A stretch of 64,000 bases of DNA from Mesorhizobium sophorae. GTDB taxonomy: Bacteria; Pseudomonadota; Alphaproteobacteria; Rhizobiales; Rhizobiaceae. The position numbers and the translations under genes are program-made. The notes beneath the pieces were generated by a model, which was given only the letters and a program-made list of their open reading frames with translations, searched no databases and was not told the DNA's origin. How positions within the stretch are numbered: the first letter of the stretch is position 1; each line of letters begins with the position of its first letter. Below are positions 50,581-59,518 of the stretch, in pieces. The stretch lies in assembly GCF_002270415.1 (NCBI RefSeq), contig NZ_NNRI01000011.1, positions 62,001-126,000 of the forward strand, given 5' to 3'.

Positions 50581-52611
50581 TTAATGATTATGCGCTACCC
50601 CCGATACTTGGCCTCGCGTCGGCCGGGGGTTCTGCTTTTCTAGGGGCAGTGCGGAAAGTGTAGCTCTCCGCGCATCCGCCTTCTGCTTCCTGATCATTTT
50701 CAGAACTGACGCCTTGTCGTAGGCCCAAGCGTCCAAGTTTCCAGTTTCGAACCGCTCAACGGACTGCCTGTCGTAAAAGAAAGCCCCGACCATTTCTGGG
50801 ACCAGGGTCGGCTCAATTCCGGCCAGTCTGAGAAGGGCACGGACCTGCTTATGGTGCATGCAGATCTTCTGGCAGAGTTCGCCCAGCGAAACAAAGCGCT
50901 CCCTGAACGCTTCCGCGCTCTCGCGTGAAATGACCGGGATCATCCGGCGCGCATCAGGGCTGAATTCGTCGATCAGTTTCAGATAGCCCGACGAAATCAA
51001 CCCGTTCACGACGACGCCGTGAGTCCCTGGAAGGAAAGCCTCTGCCTCCTCCTTGGTGAGGTTGGTACGCGTCTCGCGCGAACGAACGATCCGCGTCACT
51101 TCGTCGGCATCCAGCAGCAGAGCCATGTAGTCCGTCCTGCCAACGAGCCTGCCTTTCCAATTTAGAGTCCCTGAGAAAACCATATCGAGAAGGTCCGGAA
51201 TGGTGCAGGTGGACGCTCTACGTGCGCCGACAATATCGACTTGGCGATCGGCAGGCACCGAAACCTCGCAGGCGCCGTCGAAAAGGCGCATCCGAAGCTG
51301 TTCGACCGTGTCTTTTGAGAAGCGCCGCTTCGCATTCCTTCGAGAGCCAGTGTCTGCCAAAGCAGAAAGGTGGCCATTGGCGACCAGTTCCTTCAGATGA
51401 AGCCGCGGAACACCGAGAAGCGTCTCGACCTCGGGAGCGGTGATCGCATCCTTGAGTTCTGACACCACGCGGTGGACCTCGTCGGACTTCACCAGAATGC
51501 GATGATCCATGATACCGGACTGCTCTCCCGCCTCATCGACCCCCATCCGTATGAAGAGGCGGCGCATGGTGAGCGCATGCACGCCGGAATCCCGAGCAGC
51601 GGTGCGCACGGTGTGCAGTTTGCGTCCCCCGGCGACTTCGCCAAGGACGTCGCTCCCAGGCTCGATGGGCATGGTTTCCAGCGCGAACCGACGTACGGTG
51701 TCGCGAAGCTTGGCGTATGCCGGGTCATCCACGGTCTTCTGGAGCAGCCCGTACGCGTAGCCGTAGGTGTCTCGCGGCCCCCAGAATCCACGTGTCGACG
51801 ACTGCGCTTCGTTGAGCCGGCTCAGAAGTGCCCGCAGGGAATCCTCCCCGGCGCTAGCGATGCGGAATCCTTCGTCAGCAGCGGCAGCCCAGTCGGCCAC
51901 GCTGAACTTTGCGACTCTGGCCTTTGGTTGATGCAACGAGGAAACGCCCAGCGCCTCGCAGAATGGCGCCGCCACGTACAGCGGGAGGTCGTCAAGCCAA
52001 TTTTCCTCAGAGCGAACTCCGCGCAGTCGATTCTGAAGCCATGCCTGGAAAGGGGATGCCTCCGAGGCAGCGGCCGCATCCGCCATTTGGGAAAGGCCCG
52101 GCACCAACGCGCGCATCGTGTCGCTGAAATCGAATGGAGCGAAGGGCGTCCTGATCGGCTTCGTCGCGGACAGAAAGACCTTATGCCGACCACAGGAACG
52201 AAAATGCGACAGGGTCCATTCAAGCCGGAGCCAAGGCCTGCTGGACGACGGACCATCATAGCGGTCCATATCCTCCCTCGAGCAGCGGGCGCAGAACCGG
52301 AAATACGTCCGGTTGACGGCTAGCCGGACGAATGTCTCGTCGGCTACATCATAGAATCTGCCGCCCCTGGGAATAGGCGTAAACCTCAACAGGTTTTCAG
52401 GATCTGCCCGCCCAAGGGTGGCAATGTCACGCACGACCGAGGCAATGCCTTTGTCGAGGCTCCGCTGTTGGATGCACATGTCCCGCAGGAGATCCCTGAG
52501 CGAACGGCCGTTCAAAGCGGCGAGGCGGGACGCGAAACCCGCTGCCGGCTCCTGCTCCTCGAGCTGATAGGCAAACGCAAGCGGTTCAAGGGCCCGCCCA
52601 TTGGTCCTCAT
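50581..52611 (-). CDS. tniQ: TniQ/TnsD-like target selector
   Basis: A 676-residue protein with an N-terminal TniQ domain. GFASRLAALNGRSLRDLLRD opens it, and the zinc site is C107xxC110 (FRFCARC) with C140xxH143 (FRSCGRH). The long C-terminal region (300-676) with helix-turn-helix-like stretches such as TAPEVETLLGVPRLHLKELV fits a sequence-specific TnsD-type protein that directs insertion to one site and recruits TnsC. It lies 2 bp after tnsC. The attachment gene it reads is unknown. Confidence 0.88.
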   Translation of the reverse strand: MRTNGRALEPLAFAYQLEEQEPAAGFASRLAALNGRSLRDLLRDMCIQQRSLDKGIASVVRDIATLGRADPENLLRFTPIPRGGRFYDVADETFVRLAVNRTYFRFCARCSREDMDRYDGPSSSRPWLRLEWTLSHFRSCGRHKVFLSATKPIRTPFAPFDFSDTMRALVPGLSQMADAAAASEASPFQAWLQNRLRGVRSEENWLDDLPLYVAAPFCEALGVSSLHQPKARVAKFSVADWAAAADEGFRIASAGEDSLRALLSRLNEAQSSTRGFWGPRDTYGYAYGLLQKTVDDPAYAKLRDTVRRFALETMPIEPGSDVLGEVAGGRKLHTVRTAARDSGVHALTMRRLFIRMGVDEAGEQSGIMDHRILVKSDEVHRVVSELKDAITAPEVETLLGVPRLHLKELVANGHLSALADTGSRRNAKRRFSKDTVEQLRMRLFDGACEVSVPADRQVDIVGARRASTCTIPDLLDMVFSGTLNWKGRLVGRTDYMALLLDADEVTRIVRSRETRTNLTKEEAEAFLPGTHGVVVNGLISSGYLKLIDEFSPDARRMIPVISRESAEAFRERFVSLGELCQKICMHHKQVRALLRLAGIEPTLVPEMVGAFFYDRQSVERFETGNLDAWAYDKASVLKMIRKQKADARRATLSALPLEKQNPRPTRGQVSGVAHNH

Positions 52612-52613
52612 GA

Positions 52614-53690
52614 TCAGTACTCCTCGATCATGAACAGGCCGGGCTCCAAGCGCATCCAGTCATCAACGAGGAAGGGGTTCATTTCGTCATGCCCTCGGGC
52701 CTGCGAATGTTCGATATAGGCGAGGGCGAAATGGGCGCGCGTCAGAGCTGCAGCATTTTTCGAGGCCGCCTGCTCGATCGCGGCGAGGATCACCTGAGCG
52801 ATACGCCCGTACCGATACCTAGCGGCATGCGCGATACGGTCCGGGAGGTCGCTTTCCAGGGTTCTGCTGGAGTCCAGCCCGGCCGCTTCGCACATGGCGG
52901 TCACGACATTCAGGATGAGGATGCGCTCCTCCGGAAGAACGACATCCGGAAGGTGAAGGTGCCGTGCGCGCCGCTCGATCTGCTCGTCAAGCTTGGCGAG
53001 GGAGGTGATGCTCGGCATTCCTGACATGACGAAGCTGACAGGCCAGGGCTTGTAGTTCATGACACCCTTGAGTGCCTTTCTGACAGAGTCCCGCTCCCTG
53101 TCGGATTCGGTGAGTTTCAGCAGGTGCTGCGTCTCGTCGATGTGAATGAGGAGAACCTTTCGCAGGTGCAACTGCTCGGGAAGGATGTCCCACACTTCGC
53201 CCTGTTCGTACTTGCGGGTGATCTTGTACCCAGCCTTTTGCAGGATATTCAGACCCAGGAACTTAAGGGTCGAAGGCCCCATCAGCGTGAGCGAGATCAC
53301 GGGCTCGATGATGCCATAAGACTTCTGGATCGGAGCTAGCGTGGGGTTTTCCTCAAGCATCCGATCAACCAAAGTGGTCTTTCCCGCCCCGCTTTCGCCG
53401 GTTACGAACAAGATGCGGCCGTCATCACGCCGAAGGTTTTTCTTCGCCAGCATCATCGTCACAAAGCGGGATAGGACGCCTTTGGCGACGTCGTCCCGGC
53501 CGCAGCGCACATACACACTTTTCGCGAGTTCCAGCACTTCCTTGACGCGCTTCTCCTTCTCGCTGAGGCGGTCTGAAATCGTGTCGAGGAAGTCGTCGTC
53601 GGACATGGCATCGTTCCAGTCCGTCGGGAGCGTATCGTCGGCACGCTCGTGATCTGCGCGGAGTCCCTGATCGGCAAGTTGACGGGTCAC
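52614..53690 (-). CDS. tnsC: TnsC/TniB-like AAA+ ATPase
   Basis: A 358-residue AAA+ regulator that links TniQ-marked DNA with TnsA/TnsB. Walker A is TGESGAGKTT (residues 97-106), Walker B is LLIHIDETQHLL (D186, E187), and the C-terminal helical part has RHLHLPDVVLPEERILIL. The N-terminal 60 residues are acidic and probably bind TnsA/TnsB partners. Its ATG overlaps the tnsB stop by 4 bp, so the proteins are made together. Confidence 0.92.
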   Translation of the reverse strand: MTRQLADQGLRADHERADDTLPTDWNDAMSDDDFLDTISDRLSEKEKRVKEVLELAKSVYVRCGRDDVAKGVLSRFVTMMLAKKNLRRDDGRILFVTGESGAGKTTLVDRMLEENPTLAPIQKSYGIIEPVISLTLMGPSTLKFLGLNILQKAGYKITRKYEQGEVWDILPEQLHLRKVLLIHIDETQHLLKLTESDRERDSVRKALKGVMNYKPWPVSFVMSGMPSITSLAKLDEQIERRARHLHLPDVVLPEERILILNVVTAMCEAAGLDSSRTLESDLPDRIAHAARYRYGRIAQVILAAIEQAASKNAAALTRAHFALAYIEHSQARGHDEMNPFLVDDWMRLEPGLFMIEEY

Positions 53691-55951
53691 TCGTCTTCTC
53701 CGTCGTAGAGGTTCATGCTTCCGCCGAATGGCGTCGGCTTCGGAGCGGATTCTTCTTCTTGCGGCGCGGGCGAAACGTGAGGCTTCTGGTTCGTGTCGAC
53801 ACGGCGTCGCGTCGAGAGCGCGACAACTTTGCCAAGGCCGTCGCCATCAGATTCCTCGGCCGCATGTTCAACAGACCCAAGTCCTGCCCTGCCGGAGAAC
53901 GCGATCCGAGCCTCGATCAGATCCAGCGTCTTTTCGGTAATTTCGTGGGTCGCAATGGCGGCCCTCTTGCGGACGTTTTCGGCCAGATCAAGGAAGTGCC
54001 GATGGGCATCGATGCGGATCGTTCGCCCTGCTGCCTGCTCGGCTTTAACGAACTCGCGCACCGCCTGCTTGGCCAGGAGCGTTTCAGCGAGCGTCTTCCC
54101 TGTGCCTGTGCCGTCCACGCTGGGAACCGTGAGGAAGTGCTGGTCTTCGGGGACTCCTTTGATCCGACCCCTGAACTGCTTGGGAATCCGGACGAATACG
54201 CCGCCCAGGTCCTCAGGTTCGATGATGACGTCGACCTTTTTCTGGCCCAGGAGAGCATAGAGACGAGCGAGTTCCAGCGAGTTGTATGAAATCCCCAGAA
54301 ACTCGACGCCGTGCTTGCTGATGCTGCGGTCCTTGCGCCGCAGCCCGAAGGCAACCGCCAGCTGTTGCGCAGCCGGGGCAGGTGGCAGGCCAGCTTTTTC
54401 AAGCTCCATCCATTTGCCATACGGCGTCCGGCCCTCAAGGCCACGGTGGGGGCGGAGATGGTAATAGTCGACGATGAACACGATCAGGGTCTTGTAGAAT
54501 TCTCCGACCGTCAGCGCCGCGAGCTGTTCCGCCGGATAGTCTCCCCGTTCGACAACGTTAGCGAACGCTCGTCCGGCGAAGTAGCGGCAAAGGCGCTTCA
54601 TGTAGCGGAAAAAGGCTTCGACCGTGCCGCGCATGCGAGGGTCTTGCTCGGGGATCACACGACTGATGTTGGCGCGCATCGCTGCGTCATCGAATTCTCT
54701 GCCGTACGCCGGTCCTCCGTCAGTCGCCACGTAGGTGGGGCGGCCATGCATATGCCAAGAGGCTTGCGCTCCCGCCGCAGCCGCTAATTCGGTCTTGTCG
54801 ACCATTACCGACCTGAGCGCGGGCTTCGTCGTGGCAGTCGAGGGGCTGTTGATGGAAAGGTTGAAGCCGACGATGCATCGAGAAGCGCAGTCGATGCCCG
54901 CCGTGAACGTCATCCGGACACGCGGCACGAGCTTCTGTTGCTCGGGCTTCAGGGCCTTCCAGATAGATGAGCGCATGATGAGGGTGTGGAGATCGACTTC
55001 CCAGTCGTCCATTTCGACCCGGCCCAACGCCGTGGTGATCGAGAGTCCCTTGCCGACCGGAGTGTACTTGCGAAGAGCGTAGTCGCTGTCCTCACGGCCG
55101 GCGTCGACCATAAAGGGGTCGAGCGCATGAATTCTGCGGCGAACCGCGTTATCGCTGGCGTATACATGCTGGTGCTGTTGGAGTTCTTTGTTGATTTCGT
55201 GGAGGGCGAGTTCAACGTTCTCGCAGATGTCCGCCATCTTGGGCTTCAGAATGCTAGCGTACTTTTGGACTTCAATTGCAATCACCTCCGCGGCGCGCGG
55301 ATGGAGCTGGTTCCGGTTTCCGCTGTTCGAATAGCGAGGACGGAAGCTGTCCATGCGGCAGTGCCCTGCGATGAACTTTGCAAGCCATTTCTTTAGTGCG
55401 GGAGAACTTGGGTAATCGAATGCCTTCCGCACCTCACCAGGGAGCCTTCTCCCGGGCCGCCTCCGCTCTCCGAACGTGTCGAGGTACCAGCGATCCATGC
55501 GGTCCGCGTTCTCCTCAATGAAACGGGCACAGTCGTCAAGCGTGCGGCGAGGGCGCCAACGCCCTTCGGCGTTCGCCGCGGCGTCCAAGAAACGAACGCA
55601 CCACTCCTTCTTCCAGGCGACGGTCCTTAGATCCTCTTCCGAAAGGTCGGTGAGGTCCGAGTCGTCGAACCGCGCCCGCAGGATTCCGAGGGCTTTCGAA
55701 TAGTAGCCTTCGTCGATGCGCATACGCTTCGAGCGGATCAGGCCGTTGATCTCCTTGTCCGTCTTCACGACGAAGAAGTCCTCGGCGATCAGGTCGCCGG
55801 TCACAGGCTGCAGCACGTGCGAGTCCTTGACTTTGCGTTCGACCCTAAAGGACTGACCGTCGATGACGAGCCTGTCGTGGCGGCCAAATAGGTGACATCT
55901 CTCGTGACTTCTCGCCAAAGCCGGATTCATCAGTTTCACGCCCCCCTCCAT
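53687..55951 (-). CDS. tnsB: TnsB-like DDE transposase
   Basis: A 754-residue Mu/TniA-type transposase that binds the ends and joins 3' ends to the target. The RNase H fold holds D320 in DDWEVDLHT, D411 in YVATDGGPAYG and E445 in RGTVEAFFRYMK, the DDE triad. N-terminal helix-turn-helix parts lie at residues 60-300, and a beta-barrel mu-C-like part lies near 560-640 (VDVIIEPEDLGGVFVRIPKQ). Usual length for TnsB is about 700. It lies 45 bp after tnsA. Confidence 0.93.
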   Translation of the reverse strand: MEGGVKLMNPALARSHERCHLFGRHDRLVIDGQSFRVERKVKDSHVLQPVTGDLIAEDFFVVKTDKEINGLIRSKRMRIDEGYYSKALGILRARFDDSDLTDLSEEDLRTVAWKKEWCVRFLDAAANAEGRWRPRRTLDDCARFIEENADRMDRWYLDTFGERRRPGRRLPGEVRKAFDYPSSPALKKWLAKFIAGHCRMDSFRPRYSNSGNRNQLHPRAAEVIAIEVQKYASILKPKMADICENVELALHEINKELQQHQHVYASDNAVRRRIHALDPFMVDAGREDSDYALRKYTPVGKGLSITTALGRVEMDDWEVDLHTLIMRSSIWKALKPEQQKLVPRVRMTFTAGIDCASRCIVGFNLSINSPSTATTKPALRSVMVDKTELAAAAGAQASWHMHGRPTYVATDGGPAYGREFDDAAMRANISRVIPEQDPRMRGTVEAFFRYMKRLCRYFAGRAFANVVERGDYPAEQLAALTVGEFYKTLIVFIVDYYHLRPHRGLEGRTPYGKWMELEKAGLPPAPAAQQLAVAFGLRRKDRSISKHGVEFLGISYNSLELARLYALLGQKKVDVIIEPEDLGGVFVRIPKQFRGRIKGVPEDQHFLTVPSVDGTGTGKTLAETLLAKQAVREFVKAEQAAGRTIRIDAHRHFLDLAENVRKRAAIATHEITEKTLDLIEARIAFSGRAGLGSVEHAAEESDGDGLGKVVALSTRRRVDTNQKPHVSPAPQEEESAPKPTPFGGSMNLYDGEDE

Positions 55952-55996
55952 TTCCTTGTTTTCCTTTGCCTTTATAGGCTTGCCGTGAGGATTGGA

Positions 55997-56647
55997 TTAA
56001 CGACGGCCTTCGCGTGCGGCGCGGTTGACGAGGAGCGCGTTGTCGGCCAGCCGGACGTTCGCCGGAACCTTCAGGAGTCCTTTCTGGACCAAGGCCACGG
56101 CGGCGCGTCGCCCGCGTTCACCCAAGCCTGTTTCGCGGACGACGTCGGCGAGCAGGACCCGCGCGGGAAGCCCTTGCAGCGCGGCGGTCACGAGCGCCTG
56201 GCCTTCGAAGTCGAAGTCGGACGCATACGCCAGGATTTCCCTGGCGTTCTCGATCTGCGTCAGCGTCAGGTCTTTCTCGGTCAGGATCCGGAACTCGTCG
56301 GCGAACCGATCGCCCTGTTGTTCAGAGATAAGCCTGAGCGTTTCTCGGAGGTCGTCATCCACGTCCTGCTCGTACTTGACGGCGTAGGCGATCCTGCCGG
56401 ATGCCTGTCGCTGGACGAAGTCGAAATAATGTTTTCGCTTCTTGCCATGTTGGATGTACTCCGCTTTCTGCTGTTCGCGGATCTCCAGAGTTTCGGCGAG
56501 GGTGAGGAGGACTACAAGGGCGGACTCTTCTAGATCGCTTTCGAACCAAATGCTCCTGCGACGGAACGGATCGACCACGGCGCCTACCTTGGAGCCGCGC
56601 TTCCTTGGTCGCGGCACCCGGTTGGCTACGCTATCCTCGACGTCCAC
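55997..56647 (-). CDS. tnsA: TnsA-like endonuclease
   Basis: A 216-residue protein of the TnsA N-terminal nuclease type, which cuts the 5' ends so the element is excised rather than copied. The candidate active site is E36/E40 in WFESDLEESALV, D76 in KHYFDFV and K91 in IAYAVKYEQD. It lacks a long C-terminal extension but keeps a helical domain. Presence of TnsA makes this a cut-and-paste, Tn7-type element rather than a Tn5053-type one. First gene of the tnsABC-tniQ row. Confidence 0.88.
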   Translation of the reverse strand: MDVEDSVANRVPRPRKRGSKVGAVVDPFRRRSIWFESDLEESALVVLLTLAETLEIREQQKAEYIQHGKKRKHYFDFVQRQASGRIAYAVKYEQDVDDDLRETLRLISEQQGDRFADEFRILTEKDLTLTQIENAREILAYASDFDFEGQALVTAALQGLPARVLLADVVRETGLGERGRRAAVALVQKGLLKVPANVRLADNALLVNRAAREGRR

Positions 56648-57322
56648 CGCAGGGGCGTCCCGGCCCCAGTCACGTGGAGCGGCATCGGTATAGACCAGCC
56701 CCCGGACGAGCCGCGGATCTCGGCCACCTGATGGTTGGCGAGCGCGTCAGAACGGAAGCTGAACCCGTGGACGGACGTCGTCAAGGCTTCGGCGAGCAGG
56801 AGGTTATGGCAACGCATGTTCATTATCCCTGGATGGCGACGACGGGACGTCCCGCCAGGATTGGCGGAACGCATCGACAGCGAACCGAGAAGGCGTGACG
56901 GTTTCGCACGCCGGAAGAAGACGCGAGCGGCGCGAGCCCCACGCGGGTTCAGTCCGGCGAGACAATGGCTCGCCACGTCTTTCATCGATCAGGGGAGGGC
57001 CGAAAAGCCGGGACGAAAACCCGGCGGAACATACCGGGGCTTCAGCCCTGAGCTTCGCGGACTTCCCGCACTGCTATCGATATGCACTTCGTGAACATCA
57101 GTCTGTCCTCACATGCGGCTGCCATTTGACCTTGGTGCCGGGATCGGCGTTTTGACGTCGAAGGATTGAGATCTGGTTAGGAAAATCCTTCAGATTTGAT
57201 AGGATCCGAACTTCTTCGATCGCGACATCGAAATCTTTCGGCTAAAGGCGCTAGGGGCGACTCTAAGGGCGGTGATGCTCGAGGTTGACTACGGTAACCG
57301 GACGACCCGGCTGCCGACTTTC
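56648..57322. other. 675-bp gap upstream of tnsA
   Basis: The stretch should contain the tnsA promoter. A 119-residue minus-strand frame (56626-56985) overlaps tnsA and has skewed Arg/Ser composition, so it is unlikely to be real. No CAAAGTTGT-type site, intrinsic terminator or RNA structure is seen. Toward the right it becomes AT-richer (AGATTTGATAGGATCCG), near the end of the HEPN gene. Confidence 0.5.
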
Positions 57323-58498
57323 CTATCCATTGAAATCAGGCTTGAACACGACCCCTTTTAGCGCTCCGTCTGATGTGCCGTCGGAGGTAAGGAGGATAGC
57401 AGTCGGCTTGGCATGTTTCGGCTTATCACGCGGCGAAAAAAGGGCGCGGGCATCACCTGTTGTAGCCCTCTCTCGCATCAATACAACTCGGCTGGCGAGA
57501 TCGATCTGACCGAGAAATTCAGCGATCGTGATAGAGAGGTCTGCAAGACCCACCTCCGAACAGCTGTCAACCCACCTGGCGATGTCGTCCGCGATAACCA
57601 GCCGGAGTCCATCGGCATCTTTCAAAACAACGGAATCCCGCTTTTTTCCTTTCATCTCACGGACCAGATCGGCGACCGGCCGCGCAAGGTCATCGATCAC
57701 CTGTACAGAGTGGGCGACGCTGAGTAGCGGTTTGCCTGCTGCAGTTCGCCCCTTTTTCGGTTCAGCATGCCAGACGGCCATAAAGGTCGAATGGTACCTG
57801 ACCCAGTCTCCGGTCGCATTGCACCGTCGATCGATGAGAGCCAGCATTTCCCGATAGGCATCGACGAGGCCAGTCCGATGAAATATCGGTTCGTGGTGAG
57901 AAATGCGGTTCCTGAGGCTCTTGATCTCCAGGGCGAAGCGCCAGATATTTTGGCGGAAAATCCCCTTTTCCACGTTAGGAAACACCTTTCGCAGTGTCAT
58001 CTGCCAGCTGTTTTCATGCTCTGACCCAAGCATGGATATCCAGAATTCGAACGGCAACTTGGCGATGACATCATCGGTCGTGATCAAGCCAAAGCTCGGG
58101 ACGTATACGTGCGGAGGGGTCTTCACTCGCACATGGAAATCGGGTTTGGACATCTTGTCCTGGAGGAGGCGTTCTTTGGCCCTGTTAAGAGATTGGATAT
58201 ATTCCCCGTTGATTGCAGCCAGACTTGCCAGGAACGGTGAAGCGAAAGCCCATTCGACTGGAACTCCTTGCAGTTTTATATGGTTATCGACTGCATTTCT
58301 CAGAGTGACCTCGACGACGTGAACGGGAAACTGCAGCGCCTTGGCAAGCCTCGCATTCCAAAGATAGGTATCCATCGCGAGAGGGAAGTCGAAATTGGAA
58401 TGCTTAAGGTATTTGCCAAGCCGTTGCTCTGTCAGCGAGCTCTTGATTTGATCGGTCACCTCGGCCGAGTAGGGATATGGGACTTGACTCTCGGCCAT
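57323..58498 (-). CDS. Abi_2/HEPN protein (right copy)
   Basis: A 391-residue homologue of the left HEPN protein: PLAMDTYLWNARLAKALQFP, VHVVEVTLRNAVDNH, DVIAKLPFEFWISMLG and the HEPN R196-N-R-I-S-H201 in SLRNRISHHEPIF. The C-terminal 150 residues (after 240) are an extension without a known domain. TGGAG stands 5 nt before the ATG. The Abi_2 family acts by RNA cleavage after phage infection; here the gene sits between tnsA and the tentative right end with a candidate RNA beside its start. Confidence 0.87.
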   Translation of the reverse strand: MAESQVPYPYSAEVTDQIKSSLTEQRLGKYLKHSNFDFPLAMDTYLWNARLAKALQFPVHVVEVTLRNAVDNHIKLQGVPVEWAFASPFLASLAAINGEYIQSLNRAKERLLQDKMSKPDFHVRVKTPPHVYVPSFGLITTDDVIAKLPFEFWISMLGSEHENSWQMTLRKVFPNVEKGIFRQNIWRFALEIKSLRNRISHHEPIFHRTGLVDAYREMLALIDRRCNATGDWVRYHSTFMAVWHAEPKKGRTAAGKPLLSVAHSVQVIDDLARPVADLVREMKGKKRDSVVLKDADGLRLVIADDIARWVDSCSEVGLADLSITIAEFLGQIDLASRVVLMRERATTGDARALFSPRDKPKHAKPTAILLTSDGTSDGALKGVVFKPDFNG

Positions 58499-58504
58499 AA
58501 AGGC

Positions 58505-58627
58505 TCCATTTTGCTGCTACTAGCAGGCCCCTGTCGCCCATGTCCGTCTACAGACGGTTACGCGCTTGTGGTGAGCATCAGAGCCCCAGGCCAGGCAGTT
58601 TCGCCCGCCTGGGGTTTCGCTTTTTAT
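58505..58627 (+). ncRNA. Candidate HEPN-linked small RNA (right copy)
   Basis: Plus strand, divergent from the right HEPN gene. It contains CTCCATTTTGCTGCTACTAGCAG-type sequence with the CTGCTA/TAGCAG hairpin at 58515-58527, CCGTCTACAGACGG (58545-58558), then CCCCAGGC (58584-58591)/GCCTGGGG (58607-58614) and TTTCGCTTTTT, an intrinsic terminator. No protein frame on this strand fits. The start region TCCATTTTGCTGC parallels TCCATTTCTGC of the left copy. The 5' end is unknown, and no clear promoter is seen. Confidence 0.55.
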
Positions 58628-58655
58628 GCCTATAGCAGTCGAAATACTCCGACTA

Positions 58656-58684
58656 GGGGATCAAGCAAGAATTGCTTGACCCCC
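58656..58684. repeat. Long hairpin (GGGG-TCAAGCAA stem)
   Basis: TCAAGCAA (58661-58668) pairs with TTGCTTGA (58672-58679) across GAA, and GGGG/CCCC extends the stem with one mismatch. No T run follows, so it is not a typical terminator. It lies between the candidate RNA and the tentative right end. Confidence 0.45.
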
Positions 58685-58848
58685 CTCAGGCGAGACGAGC
58701 TATTTGGCAATCAAATGATCGTTTCAGCGCAAGGACTACGGCGGTTCGGTGCCATGCTATTCGCCCAGCTTAAGCAGCGAACATCATTTCCGGCACCTTC
58801 GATCCGAACTCCACGCTCGAGCAAGCTGAGAGCCGACAGCGCCCGACT

Positions 58849-58889
58849 CAACTTATGGGTCCACAGCACGACTTATGGGTCAAATCACA
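58849..58889 (-). repeat. Tentative right end sites of Tn7-like element
   Basis: ACTTATGGGTC occurs exactly at 58851-58861 and 58871-58881, 20 bp apart. On the minus strand the outer edge reads TGTGATTTGACCCATAAGT, comparable to the left TGGTCGGACACCCAAAGT with a one-base shift. Orientation is that of a right end. The match is imperfect and no target duplication was found. Confidence 0.4.
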
Positions 58890-59053
58890 CAAAGACCACC
58901 AGGTCTTAAACCATTCCTGACCCACTCTGGACCCGATGAATTTCAGGGGCGATGTGAATGTCTGGCCACCGCGGCCGAGGACGCGCGCTCTGATCGCCAT
59001 GAGGGCGCACGCCCGCTTCACGTTCTGGCACTCCTTAAGGGGCGGCGGTCGGA

Positions 59054-59518
59054 CTAGGCGTCCGTCACAACCGTCGAAGACGCTGGTGCGCGCCGATCGG
59101 CTGCATCACCTTCCGGAGCGGGCTGGCTCACGGCAAGCACCGACAGTTCGTGCCGGCGCCCATCGCGTGCGGCCCACGTGATCGACTGTTCTGCCGAGAG
59201 GCCGATCAGAGCGGTGCCGATCGGCGTGAGGATCGAAACCTTGCCCTCGGAGATGTCCGCATCGCCTGGGAAAACCAGCGTGACAGTTTTCGCATCGCCG
59301 GTGTCGGGCTTGAACGTCACCGTAGAGCCCATCTGGACGACGCCGGCGGAGACCGAACCATCGGCAACGATGCGTGCCCGCTCGAGCTCGGCCAACAGTT
59401 CATCGGAAGCCTCCGGATTCCTTGCCGCCACGGTGCTTGCGAGCGCCGATAGACGTGCATGGTCCGACTGCGAGATTCGGATGTTCGGCTTACGCCGGGT
59501 TTTCGTGTTGTCCTGCAT
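59054..59518 (-). CDS. Rnk-like nucleoside diphosphate kinase regulator (GreA/B C-terminal fold)
   Basis: A 154-residue protein. The C-terminal FKBP-like GreA/GreB domain shows VQMGSTVTFKPDTGDAKTVT, LVFPGDADISEGKVSILTPI and GTALIGLSAEQSITW. The N-terminal helical part (ISQSDHARLSALAST) replaces the Gre coiled coil, as in Rnk. Rnk binds RNA polymerase and was named for an effect on nucleoside diphosphate kinase. A 20-residue C-terminal tail is extra. First chromosomal-looking gene after the island. Confidence 0.88.
   Translation of the reverse strand: MQDNTKTRRKPNIRISQSDHARLSALASTVAARNPEASDELLAELERARIVADGSVSAGVVQMGSTVTFKPDTGDAKTVTLVFPGDADISEGKVSILTPIGTALIGLSAEQSITWAARDGRRHELSVLAVSQPAPEGDAADRRAPASSTVVTDA

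Larger units (their letters stand above)
48181..58889. mobile_element. Tn7-like transposon with tnsABC-tniQ and HEPN cargo (right end tentative)
   Basis: About 10.7 kb carrying, on the minus strand from right to left, a HEPN gene, tnsA, tnsB, tnsC, tniQ, a second HEPN gene, and some small genes. The left end is copy 2 of the end repeats. The right end is proposed at 58849-58889, where CAACTTATGGGTC and CGACTTATGGGTC lie in the orientation expected and resemble the ACAACTTTGGGTG sites of the left end with one base more. tnsA is the transposase gene nearest the right end, as in Tn7. No target duplication is found, so the right boundary is provisional. Confidence 0.6.

Noticed and set aside
56626..56985. 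119-residue minus-strand frame upstream of tnsA
   Set aside because: It overlaps tnsA, is Arg/Ser-rich and has no ribosome site; most likely non-coding.
46882..58889. CRISPR-associated transposon (CAST)
   Set aside because: No repeat-spacer array and no Cas12k or Cascade-type protein is found near tnsABC-tniQ; TniQ is long, as in sequence-specific TnsD-like proteins.
46877..58903. 5-bp target duplication for the Tn7-like element
   Set aside because: Left flanks cctcg (46877-46881) and ttttt (48176-48180) do not match caaag or ccagg after the tentative right end.
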